Source: Alphaproteobacteria bacterium (GTDB lineage Bacteria > Pseudomonadota > Alphaproteobacteria > Micropepsales > Micropepsaceae). From it: a stretch of DNA of 40,581 bases. Both the position numbers and the translations under genes were made by a program. This document shows, piece by piece, positions 1 through 6,422 of the stretch. The DNA is taken from assembly GCA_015654635.1 (NCBI GenBank), contig JAATGP010000006.1, positions 1-40,581 of the forward strand, given 5' to 3'. The notes beneath the pieces were generated by a model that did no database searches, was not told where the DNA came from, and saw only the letters and a list, made by a program, of their open reading frames with translations. Position 1 is the first letter of the stretch; the number at the start of each line of letters is the position of its first letter.

Positions 1-173
1 AACAACTGGCTGGTCGAAAGAGCGTGGCGACGAGCCGTCGCCGATACCACGCGTGGCGCGCTGAAACTCTCCGCGACGATCCGCTGTTTCTCTTCCAGCG
101 TCCACCGGCGGCGCGATCCCGTCTCGATCACCTCAAGCGTCCAGACCTTTGGCATAGGCGTATGACTAGGCAT
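1..173 (-). mobile_element. IS66-family transposase accessory protein (OrfA/TnpA), 5' part only
   Basis: The minus strand encodes an N-terminal fragment reading LEVIETGSRRRWTLEEKQR then IVAESFSAPRVVSATARRH. This is the helix-turn-helix start of IS66-family OrfA proteins, which assist the DDE transposase. The gene runs off the left edge, so its C-terminus and the following orfB/orfC cannot be judged. Two in-frame ATG starts exist, at 173 and 155; I chose the longer because IS66 OrfA proteins usually have about a dozen residues before the LEV-ETG stretch. A GGAG lies about 17 nt before the 173 start. The start codons sit inside a perfect 12-bp inverted repeat. The upstream sequence up to about 230 (minus-strand GTACGC...) resembles the GTAAGC-type ends of IS66 elements; that boundary is inference. 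Confidence 0.75.
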
Positions 174-182
174 ACGCCTATG
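153..182. repeat. Perfect 12-bp inverted repeat over the IS66 orfA start
   Basis: CATAGGCGTATG at 153-164 is followed by a 6-nt spacer and its exact reverse complement at 171-182. It overlaps both possible orfA start codons, so as mRNA it would form a hairpin at the translation start. It could equally be a DNA operator. No function is established here. Confidence 0.6.
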
Positions 183-230
183 TCTTCACCCTCCAACCCT
201 CACCGCAAGGCGGCCGCTCCCGGAGGCGTA

Positions 231-788
231 CGCAATATCGCACGGCCTTTGTGTTGCAGCACAAGCTTCGCGAAGCGATGGCGGCGGAAACGGCAATGAC
301 AACATTGTCCGGCACGGTCGAAATCGACGGCGCTTATTTTGGTGGCCACATCAAACCGGCCAATTACAAGGAAGACCGGAAAGACCGTCGCCTTGCTGAA
401 AACCAGACCGGCAAGCGCAAGTGCGTTGTCGTCATGCGCCAGCGCGGCGGGCGTACTCTGACGCACGTCGCCAAGTCAGAATTTGCGGCGGTGCCCGAAG
501 TGATGAAGCGCGTTGCCCCCGGCACAGTCATTCATGCCGACGAAGCGATGGCGTGGGATAGCCTTCACGAGCACTACGAAATGCGCCGTATCAATCACAG
601 CGTTTGCTACAGCGACGGCCAAGCCTGCACCAACGCCTCGGAGAGTTTCTTTAGCCGCCTGCGCAGGGCGGAACTCGGCATGCACCACAGCATCAGGAAG
701 GCGTATCTTTCGGGCTATGCGGCTGAAATGGGATGACGCGAAGATCACCGTCGCGAGGCGAACGGTACGCAATTTGTTCGGATCGTGA
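231..788 (+). pseudogene. IS1595-family (ISXO2-like) transposase remnant, truncated and frameshifted
   Basis: The frame read from about 231 gives QYRTAFVLQHKLREAM, then EIDGAYFGG, IHADEA and TNASESFFSRLRRAELG. These are the catalytic-domain landmarks of IS1595/ISXO2 DDE-type transposases, with the two Asp and the Asn-containing third block. The open frame from a GTG at 251 is 161 aa, about half the family's usual 300 or so, and the N-terminal zinc-binding part is missing. At about 728-736 the frame ends prematurely after GYAAEMG, while the expected C-terminal tail (WDDAKITVARRTVRNLF) continues in the +1 frame to 788, so a frameshift has broken the gene. It cannot encode a full transposase. 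The 5' loss coincides with the presumed IS66 end. Confidence 0.85.
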
Positions 789-944
789 ATTTGGCGGCAA
801 GTCGTCACCGGGGCCGGGGCAGTTGTTGAATTGGGAATTGGCTGCCTAACGCACGAAATAACAGTCGCTAACACTTGAATAGGTGCCACCTCTATTGCGG
901 CAATCTGGCCGAAATTGGAAAAATATTTCTGCGCGATTCCAAAA

Positions 945-968
945 CCCCGCTTGACTCGCGGGCTTTTT
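945..968 (+). terminator. Possible intrinsic terminator
   Basis: CCCGC (946-950) pairs with GCGGG (958-962) across a 7-nt loop and is followed by CTTTTT. It lies in the 368-bp gene-free stretch between the IS1595 remnant and the small ORF at 1157. That stretch otherwise holds only a 9-bp inverted repeat (TTTAGGCGT at 1091-1099, ACGCCTAAA at 1105-1113) and a CGGG/CCCG hairpin just before 1140. Confidence 0.5.
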
Positions 969-1156
969 CTCAAACACCACATTTTGTGGCCACCAAAGCT
1001 TTTGAAGGCCCATCTTGCGCCTTTCTACGCTTTTCGCTCTATTGGAGTGGTCTTCGGACTGCTTCTCAGACCCCTGCCTAACTTTTTCAGTTTAGGCGTA
1101 CGGGACGCCTAAAGGCAGCGGGGCTTTTCCCGTGGTCTTCTGAGGAGATTAGGCCC

Positions 1157-1261
1157 ATGGCCGAAAACTCGAAGAGCGTGCATGTCCGGGCGTACTCCCG
1201 GTTCAGGCTCGGTAGGCTCGAATCTGTTATCGAGCACTACCGGTCCTGGCCGTCCCGCTAA
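1157..1261 (+). CDS. Small basic protein of 34 residues, unrecognised
   Basis: ATG at 1157 has AGGAG at 1143-1147 about 9 nt upstream and opens a 34-codon frame ending TAA. The product begins MAENSKSVHVRAYSRFRLG and ends in EHYRSWPSR; it is rich in Arg, His and Tyr, with no signal peptide or membrane segment. A strong intrinsic terminator follows 35 bp downstream and hairpins precede it, so this looks like a compact monocistronic unit rather than a chance frame. I do not recognise a named family, although I have an impression that short VHVRA...RSWP proteins recur in alphaproteobacteria. It was probably carried into the island as cargo. No function is proposed. Confidence 0.55.
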   Translation: MAENSKSVHVRAYSRFRLGRLESVIEHYRSWPSR

Positions 1262-1295
1262 GGACAAATCTTCAGCGTAGTGACTTTGTATTGAA

Positions 1296-1327
1296 GCCGT
1301 CTCGTCTAGCCACGAGGCGGCCTTTTT
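1296..1327 (+). terminator. Strong intrinsic terminator after the 34-aa ORF
   Basis: A 10-bp stem, GCCGTCTCGT (1296-1305) with ACGAGGCGGC (1312-1321), contains one T-G wobble and a 6-nt loop. TTTTT follows at 1323-1327. This is a textbook rho-independent terminator on the plus strand. Confidence 0.8.
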
Positions 1328-1389
1328 CATTGAACCACTTGACTCTTAAAGAATCGAGTCCGAATTGATTCGCACGAAATGTACATCAA

Positions 1390-1405
1390 TGATCACTGAT
1401 GATCA
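1390..1405. promoter_or_regulatory. Possible autoregulatory operator over the RHH gene start
   Basis: Two TGATCA hexamers separated by CTGA form a 6-bp inverted repeat that spans the ATG at 1399 of the ribbon-helix-helix gene. RHH proteins commonly bind short palindromes in their own promoters. No good Shine-Dalgarno precedes the ATG. The operator role is inference. Confidence 0.35.
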
Positions 1406-1635
1406 AACGAGACGACGAAAAGAGAGACAAACAGACCCCGTTTCGTCCCCAACTTGGGGAAGAAATTGAGGGGATGCTTGTCGATTTTTGTGATGCTCAC
1501 CACGAAGCGAATATGAGTGAGGTCGTGCGTCGTGCTGTACGGCGCTTTATTCAAACCGATATCACCAAAAATGACGGTGTGAGAGACGTGTTTGAGGCCC
1601 TACAGCGCAAACGGGCTAAGGCAGAAGAGGAATAA
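1399..1635 (+). CDS. Small ribbon-helix-helix (CopG-like) protein
   Basis: This 78-residue soluble protein is highly charged. Its centre, NMSEVVRRAVRRFIQ (about residues 38-52), has the pattern of the first helix of a CopG/Arc-type ribbon-helix-helix fold. A Pro/Gln/Leu stretch that could form the preceding beta strand comes first, and the C-terminus is Lys/Glu-rich. Members of this fold are dimeric DNA-binding proteins, often antitoxins or plasmid regulators. No toxin gene is adjacent on the same strand; the next genes converge from the right. The surrounding DNA is AT-richer than the rest of the window, which suggests foreign cargo. The fold assignment is moderate and the partner and target are unknown. 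Confidence 0.6.
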   Translation: MIKRDDEKRDKQTPFRPQLGEEIEGMLVDFCDAHHEANMSEVVRRAVRRFIQTDITKNDGVRDVFEALQRKRAKAEEE

Positions 1636-1718
1636 GGGGAATCTTCTGGAGGCGCCCAGGAACACAGGCAAGCTTGCGAACCCTCGCAGCCTGCCAGCCA
1701 CGTTTATTGCGAATGAAA

Positions 1719-2156
1719 TTACGCAGCGAGTTGGAGGTCGGAAACTCGAATCTGCTGCTGTTTCACGCGCTCTTCTATGAATTTGCGTGCGGTATCGTAC
1801 CGCTTCTGAAGTCGATGGCCGTCTGCCTTTTGGGCGATTTCCGACCAGCTTGCCAAAGCGGCAAGTTCAAGCAATTTGGTGAAAGGCACGAAATCGCCTT
1901 CATCGATAGTTTCAGAAACGCTCTTAAGCGTATCAAAAAGGAGGCGGAATCCCTTCAGCTTGAACCCAACAAGCTTCTCATTGTCAGGTGCCCAAAAGAG
2001 GGTCAAAAAGGGGTCAACGCGGTCAGCTCGGTACGAAGTATTTTCATCCAGATAGACCACTTGATCCATCACGTGATTGTATCTCGCGAATGGCTTGAAA
2101 GACCTAGCGGATTTCAGCCACTCAATCGGCAGAATCGAGCCCTGTTCAGCCGTCAT
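1719..2156 (-). CDS. Hypothetical soluble protein, second gene of a two-gene operon
   Basis: The product is 145 residues with no signal peptide or transmembrane segment. A distinctive central part reads VVYLDENTSYRADRVDPF then LTLFWAPDNEKLVGFKLKG, followed by Leu-rich helices and a basic C-terminus. I do not recognise the family. The ATG at 2156 overlaps the upstream gene's end by 4 nt (ATGA-type), so the two are translationally coupled and probably act together. The DNA is AT-richer than the transfer module. Possibilities include a small defence or toxin-antitoxin pair, but nothing in the sequence proves it. Confidence 0.7.
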   Translation of the reverse strand: MTAEQGSILPIEWLKSARSFKPFARYNHVMDQVVYLDENTSYRADRVDPFLTLFWAPDNEKLVGFKLKGFRLLFDTLKSVSETIDEGDFVPFTKLLELAALASWSEIAQKADGHRLQKRYDTARKFIEERVKQQQIRVSDLQLAA

Positions 2157-2731
2157 AATATCTTGCCTTCATAGCGATTTGGATGATCGAAGGGCAGTCC
2201 GGTACCATCCGGCATCGCCAGAGTCCACTCCCAACCGATGACAACGGCCTGCACTTCGGCTAACGGATCATGGACCGCGTCGCGAATCTCGTCAAGCAAG
2301 GAAGTATCCATAGAAACAAAGGCTACAAGTACAGAGTCTTTTGGGGGAACCTTCTCAATTAGCTTAAGTCTTTCTGATTCGGGTTTATGCTCATTTTCGA
2401 TGGCGTATTTTATGTCCAACTCGTAGTCTTTGTCTGGGTTTGTGACGTAGCAATTAATACTTTCACCTGCCCATGATGTACCAAGCATCCTCTTAACACC
2501 CCTAAATATCGCCTTAGGTTTCATTAGGCCGCTACCTATAGCGATAGATGGGTATGGGTTGCCGTCGCCAACCGAAGCCTTGCCATGAATCAAACCCAAG
2601 TATTGACCAAGAACAACAGAAAGACCGTCTTCAGCCGCGTCTTTGATTATTTGGGGATGTGGCACAGCTCTCAGGAAGCCAATGAATTCTTTGGGTGATC
2701 GGATCCAGAAAGGTCTAAGTTTAATGGACAC
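2153..2731 (-). CDS. Hypothetical protein, first gene of a two-gene operon
   Basis: The product is 192 residues and soluble. It starts at a GTG (2731) with GGGGG about 7 nt upstream on the minus strand. It begins MSIKLRPFWIRSPKEFIGFL, and its middle is acidic and Lys/Glu-rich (DYELDIKYAIENEHKPESER). A C-terminal half, SVLVAFVSMDTSLLDEIRDA and VVIGWEWTLAMPDGTG, looks like an alternating beta/alpha fold. I recognise no motif. A TTGACA hexamer on the minus strand (2794-2799) could be its -35 box. The 244-bp divergent spacer to the next plus-strand gene is AT-rich and carries AAGTTGTCA twice (2748-2756, 2790-2798), possibly regulatory. Confidence 0.7.
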   Translation of the reverse strand: MSIKLRPFWIRSPKEFIGFLRAVPHPQIIKDAAEDGLSVVLGQYLGLIHGKASVGDGNPYPSIAIGSGLMKPKAIFRGVKRMLGTSWAGESINCYVTNPDKDYELDIKYAIENEHKPESERLKLIEKVPPKDSVLVAFVSMDTSLLDEIRDAVHDPLAEVQAVVIGWEWTLAMPDGTGLPFDHPNRYEGKIL

Positions 2732-2975
2732 GAAGTGCCCCCTTTCGAAGTTGTCACGGTCAAATTCCTACATTTGTCGTAACACAAATAAGTTGTCAAA
2801 AGGGTAAACAAACCAACCTATTTTACATCAACCTCAGTGTTGTTATATGGGCACATCAAAGACGAAGATCGTGCGATCCTATCGCTTCAAGGCATTGCAC
2901 GAGAAACGCAGCCGTGAATGCCCTTCATCCGTGATGTAAGATCAACGCGTTTTCGGGGCGGGCTTGCTTTCACCC

Positions 2976-3191
2976 ATGTGGAATTTGCTATTCGTGCTTC
3001 CGGCCATATTTACTGGAACGATTCTCGTTACGTCCGTCGTTTCGGGGGAAGTTTTCAATCCGGTGCGCTGGGGTAGACCGCTAATCATCAGGCGCTCAGA
3101 GGTGCCGGGCAAATACTGGGCCGGTGTCGTTGTCGAAATTATCTGGTTCGCGCTCGCGGTTTTCTGGGGCGTTGCGTTGGCGTTTGGGTGA
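2976..3191 (+). CDS. Small two-helix membrane protein, hypothetical
   Basis: From the ATG at 2976 the frame gives 71 residues (a TTG at 2964 would add four). A hydrophobic helix spans about residues 3-24 (NLLFVLPAIFTGTILVTSVV). A polar loop contains WGRPLIIRRSEVPGKYW, and a second hydrophobic helix covers about 50-70, ending LAFG. Two helices joined by an RRSEVPGKYW-like loop is a pattern I have seen in small bacterial inner-membrane proteins of unknown function. No strong Shine-Dalgarno is visible. It precedes a second membrane-protein gene at 3384 across a 190-bp spacer in which I see only very short frames. Confidence 0.55.
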   Translation: MWNLLFVLPAIFTGTILVTSVVSGEVFNPVRWGRPLIIRRSEVPGKYWAGVVVEIIWFALAVFWGVALAFG

Positions 3192-3383
3192 CGCCCGGGG
3201 GGAGCGCTGCTCGTCGCGATGTCCAATCCTGATCCGTTTCCCGCCCTAAGCCTTTTGGCTGAACGGCGCAATAATTGACCATTCCGCTGCATTGGTTATT
3301 CCTCTATGGGAAGCTCCGCGCTCGTTCGCTACGGTGTGTCCGTCGAGGAATTCAATCGGCACACGTCGGGGGCGCGCGATTAA

Positions 3384-3716
3384 ATGAGGAAATTCGAGAC
3401 AACGGTCATTGTCATCGCAGTTGCAGTTGTGATTCTGATGGGACTGTTGCCGCCATGGAGCGTGACCGGGGAAATTGGGAATAATTATCCCGGCGTAGTC
3501 TTCTCGATGGGCTACCATCCAATATTCTCTGCTCCGTTGCTGGGAGAAATCTCATTCGGGCGGCTCTTGGTTCAGTGGGTTCTGGTCGGGGTAGTCGCTG
3601 CGACCATGGTTTATTTTCAATCTGCTTTTCTCGTATTCGTAAACGCTGTACGTCATCCTATTGCGCGAGGGTTTGCGGTTATCACGGATAGATCAACTTG
3701 GACAGAAACGAAGTAG
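3384..3716 (+). CDS. Small membrane protein, hypothetical
   Basis: The 110-residue product has an N-terminal helix of about residues 7-23 (TVIVIAVAVVILMGLLPPW), a polar periplasmic-type stretch with a Tyr-Pro and His-Pro rich centre, and a second helix of about 62-82 (LLVQWVLVGVVAATMVYF), perhaps continuing into a third (SAFLVFVNAV). The end overlaps the start of the next gene by 19 nt, so the two probably form an operon. I do not recognise the family. It lies in the AT-richer cargo zone of the element. Confidence 0.6.
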   Translation: MRKFETTVIVIAVAVVILMGLLPPWSVTGEIGNNYPGVVFSMGYHPIFSAPLLGEISFGRLLVQWVLVGVVAATMVYFQSAFLVFVNAVRHPIARGFAVITDRSTWTETK

Positions 3717-4384
3717 CGGTTCAGGTCGCGCATCAAGCCTATAACTGCATGGGTTATATGCCCACGCCTGAGCGACTAGCGCACTCCTTTTTGGCGACAG
3801 CTTGGGCGGCTGGCTTCCCACACCAATCGCCGCATGTCGAGAACGCTGGTGACTTCAATCCGTGGGCTACGGTTACAATTCACTACCACTACCATGAAGC
3901 GCTGGTCATTCGCTTTTGGGCGATGCAAGCCGAAGCTACGTTCGGCTACTTGTCGAAAATTATGCGCATGACCGAAGAAGAATTCGCAGTCCCCGTTCGG
4001 AAATCGAAAATTGAACCATTGGATGTTCTGCGGGCCATGACACAATGGTCATTGGCGCGCGCTGGTCACCGCGCGCTGGTAGCCGGTTCACCGGGAATAA
4101 TTTTGCCAGAAGATGCGACCAAAATTTATAACTCAGTGGTCCCGCGATATGAAACGCTAGTGGCCGCATCGGTAAAAGAATCACGGCCTATCCCTGAAAA
4201 GGACTTTCAACTTGGCCTCTCCCGAGACCATCCGTGGACAGCATTTATTTGCTATTGCGCGGATAATATTTGTGGCAGCCTCGATCTGGAAGAGGATACT
4301 GGCGCTTTAGTGTCGATTGTCATGCAACTGGTTGTGTCGAATATCCAAAATGGCCTCTATCGCGCGCTGCTGACCCTGCCGTGA
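3698..4384 (+). CDS. Hypothetical soluble protein of about 228 residues
   Basis: The longest frame starts at a TTG (3698) inside the preceding gene; an ATG at 3749 is a shorter alternative. The sequence is His/Trp/Ala-rich near the N-terminus (IHYHYHEALVIRFWAMQAEA) and looks all-alpha, with no signal peptide or clear membrane segment. I see no catalytic motif I can name. Overlap with the upstream small membrane protein suggests a shared transcript. Downstream, 453 bp lack a convincing long gene. Function unknown. Confidence 0.6.
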   Translation: MDRNEVAVQVAHQAYNCMGYMPTPERLAHSFLATAWAAGFPHQSPHVENAGDFNPWATVTIHYHYHEALVIRFWAMQAEATFGYLSKIMRMTEEEFAVPVRKSKIEPLDVLRAMTQWSLARAGHRALVAGSPGIILPEDATKIYNSVVPRYETLVAASVKESRPIPEKDFQLGLSRDHPWTAFICYCADNICGSLDLEEDTGALVSIVMQLVVSNIQNGLYRALLTLP

Positions 4385-4489
4385 TCGCTAAGGCAATAAC
4401 AGTGCTTTATCGCCCTCAACCTTGAACCGAAAATTGGCTCGACCGGCGGGCTGTGAGCCACATTCGTATGGCAGGAAGTCGTGCAACCC

Positions 4490-4550
4490 GGACCTAAGTT
4501 GTGCGCCGGGAACGACCGACTTCGGGGGCACAACGGGCCTTCCTTAGTCC
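4490..4550. other. Long-range inverted repeat in a gene-poor stretch
   Basis: In the 453-bp gap 4385-4837, TTGTGC (4499-4504) pairs with GCACAA (4528-4533). Outside it, GGAC...TAAG (4490-4498) pairs with CTTAGTCC (4543-4550), with a 9-nt one-sided bulge. Together they form an imperfect stem compatible with a structured RNA or a protein-binding site. No U-tract follows, so it is not an obvious terminator. Confidence 0.35.
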
Positions 4551-4685
4551 GATAATTCGGCTTTTCCGCATTCAACGCCGGTTGGACCTTGCACACCCCA
4601 CTCCGATGAATACCCAGTTCTCACTTGGTTGTCTCCTAACGAGTGCTGTACGAGTTGTGGCAGCCTAAACGAATGTGGGTGGTTC

Positions 4686-4760
4686 ATGGCGAACATCAAA
4701 CGCCAGCAAATTGAAAAGTTGCATCGCTCGGATTACTATTTGTCCCGTTGGTCTAGGTGA
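4686..4760 (+). CDS. Possible 24-residue micropeptide ORF
   Basis: ATG at 4686 opens a 24-codon frame (MANIKRQQIEKLHRSDYYLS then RWSR) ending TGA at 4760. A weak GTGGGT lies 6-11 nt upstream. Composition is basic and Gln/Tyr-rich. It could be a real small gene or a chance frame; there is no supporting context apart from the otherwise empty gap. Confidence 0.25.
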   Translation: MANIKRQQIEKLHRSDYYLSRWSR

Positions 4761-4837
4761 AGCCCAAGATAATCTTGCGCAGCGCCACGGCCAACAACGT
4801 TCGAGCAGAGGTATGACCGGGGAAAAGGAATGCAGCG

Positions 4838-5731
4838 ATGCTGGACATTTTTTCACCCCTCGACGGGGATTATATCTCGTTCAAGCAAGCGGCCCTTCTG
4901 ATCGCGTGCGAGCGTCCTGGGATTGAGCCGAACGACATCATGGATACCTTCAAGGCTGCGATTTTTGGCAGCGAATTTGACCATCTCGTGACGGGCGTTC
5001 CTGGCCTTCCTCCCGATGCTGACGCGAGCTGGCTTCACTTGCGCTTCCACGTCCCGCCGCCGGATAACGTGTCACCCGATCTGCTGCTGGAGGAACAACC
5101 TCATCGACATTATGGGGTGGATGCTTTCACGATTGCCGATGTGCTCACCGACTATAAGGCGCTTCCCGGTGGGCTGAATGATTGGTCTGTGTTCAGGGGA
5201 TGGGAACATTCCAATGAGGAGTTGCGGGAGAAGGCTTTAAATGCACTCGCGCAGATTCCCTTTAGGGCCTATCCGGAGAAAGGCCAAGCGATGCTAGGCA
5301 ATATCCTCCTGTCGAAGGCCAAGCTGCGCGGCTGGATGACAGCCAAAGGCTACGCGCTGCCGGAATTTCTCAATGACCGCCCCGATGACACGCCGGGGCT
5401 CGATGCGGCATCCCTTGGCACGGAATCTCCCGACAAACCGTCGTCCGGCAAGAGCAACGGTATGAGCCCACCGTCCGGGGAAGGTACCAACGGCGCTGCC
5501 GCAGGCGCTGGGGATTCCACCGAAGATGTCCGCGGGCGTCCGCAAAAAGCCGCGTGGCGGCGCATTCGGGAACTCGTCCGCGAATTGCACGCCGCCGATC
5601 CAACGACGAAACGCAGCGCCCTGGCATCCGACGCGCGCGAAAAGGCAAAGCTGGAATTTGACGAAAAGGATTTGCCCTCCGCAAATACCATCGTCCGGCA
5701 GATGAAAAACATTCTTGGTGCTGAGGGTTAG
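4838..5731 (+). CDS. Hypothetical cargo protein with a polar linker and HTH-like C-terminus
   Basis: The product is 297 residues with AAGGA about 8 nt before the ATG. The N-terminal part (residues 1-180) begins ISFKQAALLIACERPGIEP, resembling the start of a small HTH or adaptor domain. Residues about 185-230 are a Pro/Gly/Ser/Ala-rich disordered linker. The last 65 residues (GRPQKAAWRRIRELVRELH... PSANTIVRQMKNILG) have the GRP-x-W plus helical DNA-binding-like pattern that I associate with hypothetical genes on proteobacterial mobile elements. It stands 117 bp upstream of the transfer module on the same strand. I do not assign a function; a regulatory role in the element is possible. Confidence 0.65.
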   Translation: MLDIFSPLDGDYISFKQAALLIACERPGIEPNDIMDTFKAAIFGSEFDHLVTGVPGLPPDADASWLHLRFHVPPPDNVSPDLLLEEQPHRHYGVDAFTIADVLTDYKALPGGLNDWSVFRGWEHSNEELREKALNALAQIPFRAYPEKGQAMLGNILLSKAKLRGWMTAKGYALPEFLNDRPDDTPGLDAASLGTESPDKPSSGKSNGMSPPSGEGTNGAAAGAGDSTEDVRGRPQKAAWRRIRELVRELHAADPTTKRSALASDAREKAKLEFDEKDLPSANTIVRQMKNILGAEG

Positions 5732-5848
5732 CCTGGGTTCGTTTGCCTGTGCCGGTGATGGACCGCATTTGACGAAATCATTTCTCTTTTATGCCTCTTT
5801 CCAAGCTGCTTGGCTCGTTTCCGCAGACAAGGAGCGCGGAAGCGTGCC

Positions 5849-6112
5849 ATGCGTCACTCGGTCATCGAACTTCCTTCGCTGGATGCGATTTTAAAGGACA
5901 ACCCCGGCTGGCTCGATGAGGCCGTCGATACGGTGGAGGCGGGCCGCATCATCGGCTTTCCGGCCTGCACCCTTAATACCTGGCGCTGCCGCGGGGGAGG
6001 ACCTGCGTTCATCAAGGTGGGCGACCACGCGGTGCGCTATCAGCGCCGGTCGTTGTTTCAGTTTCTGATGGAACGGTGCCGTCTCAACACCTCGGACCGC
6101 GGCCATGAGTGA
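5849..6112 (+). CDS. AlpA/excisionase-like helix-turn-helix protein
   Basis: From the ATG at 5849 (AAGGAG 14 nt upstream) the product is 87 residues; a TTG at 5810 would extend it by 13. The segment VEAGRIIGFPACTLNTWRCR then GGGPAFIKVGDHAVRYQ is the winged-helix pattern of MerR-like excisionase/AlpA proteins: helix-turn-helix, a GG-P-F-K-G wing and a Val-Arg-Tyr strand. Such proteins act as recombination directionality factors or transfer regulators on integrative elements. It overlaps the next gene by 8 nt and begins the transfer operon. It could control excision by the integrase at 11132-12406, though it lies 5 kb away; that is inference. Confidence 0.7.
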   Translation: MRHSVIELPSLDAILKDNPGWLDEAVDTVEAGRIIGFPACTLNTWRCRGGGPAFIKVGDHAVRYQRRSLFQFLMERCRLNTSDRGHE

Positions 6113-6422
6113 AACCAAATCCATCTCCATTCGCTTGGCGCCAGCCGAAATCGAGCAGCTTGAGGCCCGCGCCTTGACGCTATCTGCCAATGTTGCCGCC
6201 GTGGCGCGTGACCTGATCCGCACGGGCCTGGTGGGCGGCGACAACAAAGGCTTGGCGGAACAGTTGATGCTGATCGAGCGGCGGATCGTTAGCCTGGAAC
6301 AGCAGGGCCGCGATATGAACATCAAAGCCGATGCCATCGACGAATCGGGGCGCAAGCTGCTGGCTATGTTCGACGCACTTCTAAAGGCGCTGACCGTCGA
6401 GACTACCGGGAGAGTTCCATGA
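6105..6422 (+). CDS. RHH/coiled-coil mobilization accessory protein
   Basis: This 105-residue protein starts KSISIRLAPAEIEQLEARAL, a ribbon-helix-helix strand plus first helix, followed by SANVAAVARDLIRTGL as second helix. A C-terminal heptad-like segment (residues 50-95, EQLMLIERRIVSLEQQG...) probably forms a coiled coil. Conjugative systems often encode such RHH proteins beside the relaxase, where they bind oriT and help assemble the relaxosome. It overlaps the HTH gene by 8 nt upstream and the coupling-protein gene by 4 nt (ATGA) downstream, which supports one transfer operon. The exact family (MobC-like or TrwA-like) is not clear. Confidence 0.7.
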   Translation: MSETKSISIRLAPAEIEQLEARALTLSANVAAVARDLIRTGLVGGDNKGLAEQLMLIERRIVSLEQQGRDMNIKADAIDESGRKLLAMFDALLKALTVETTGRVP

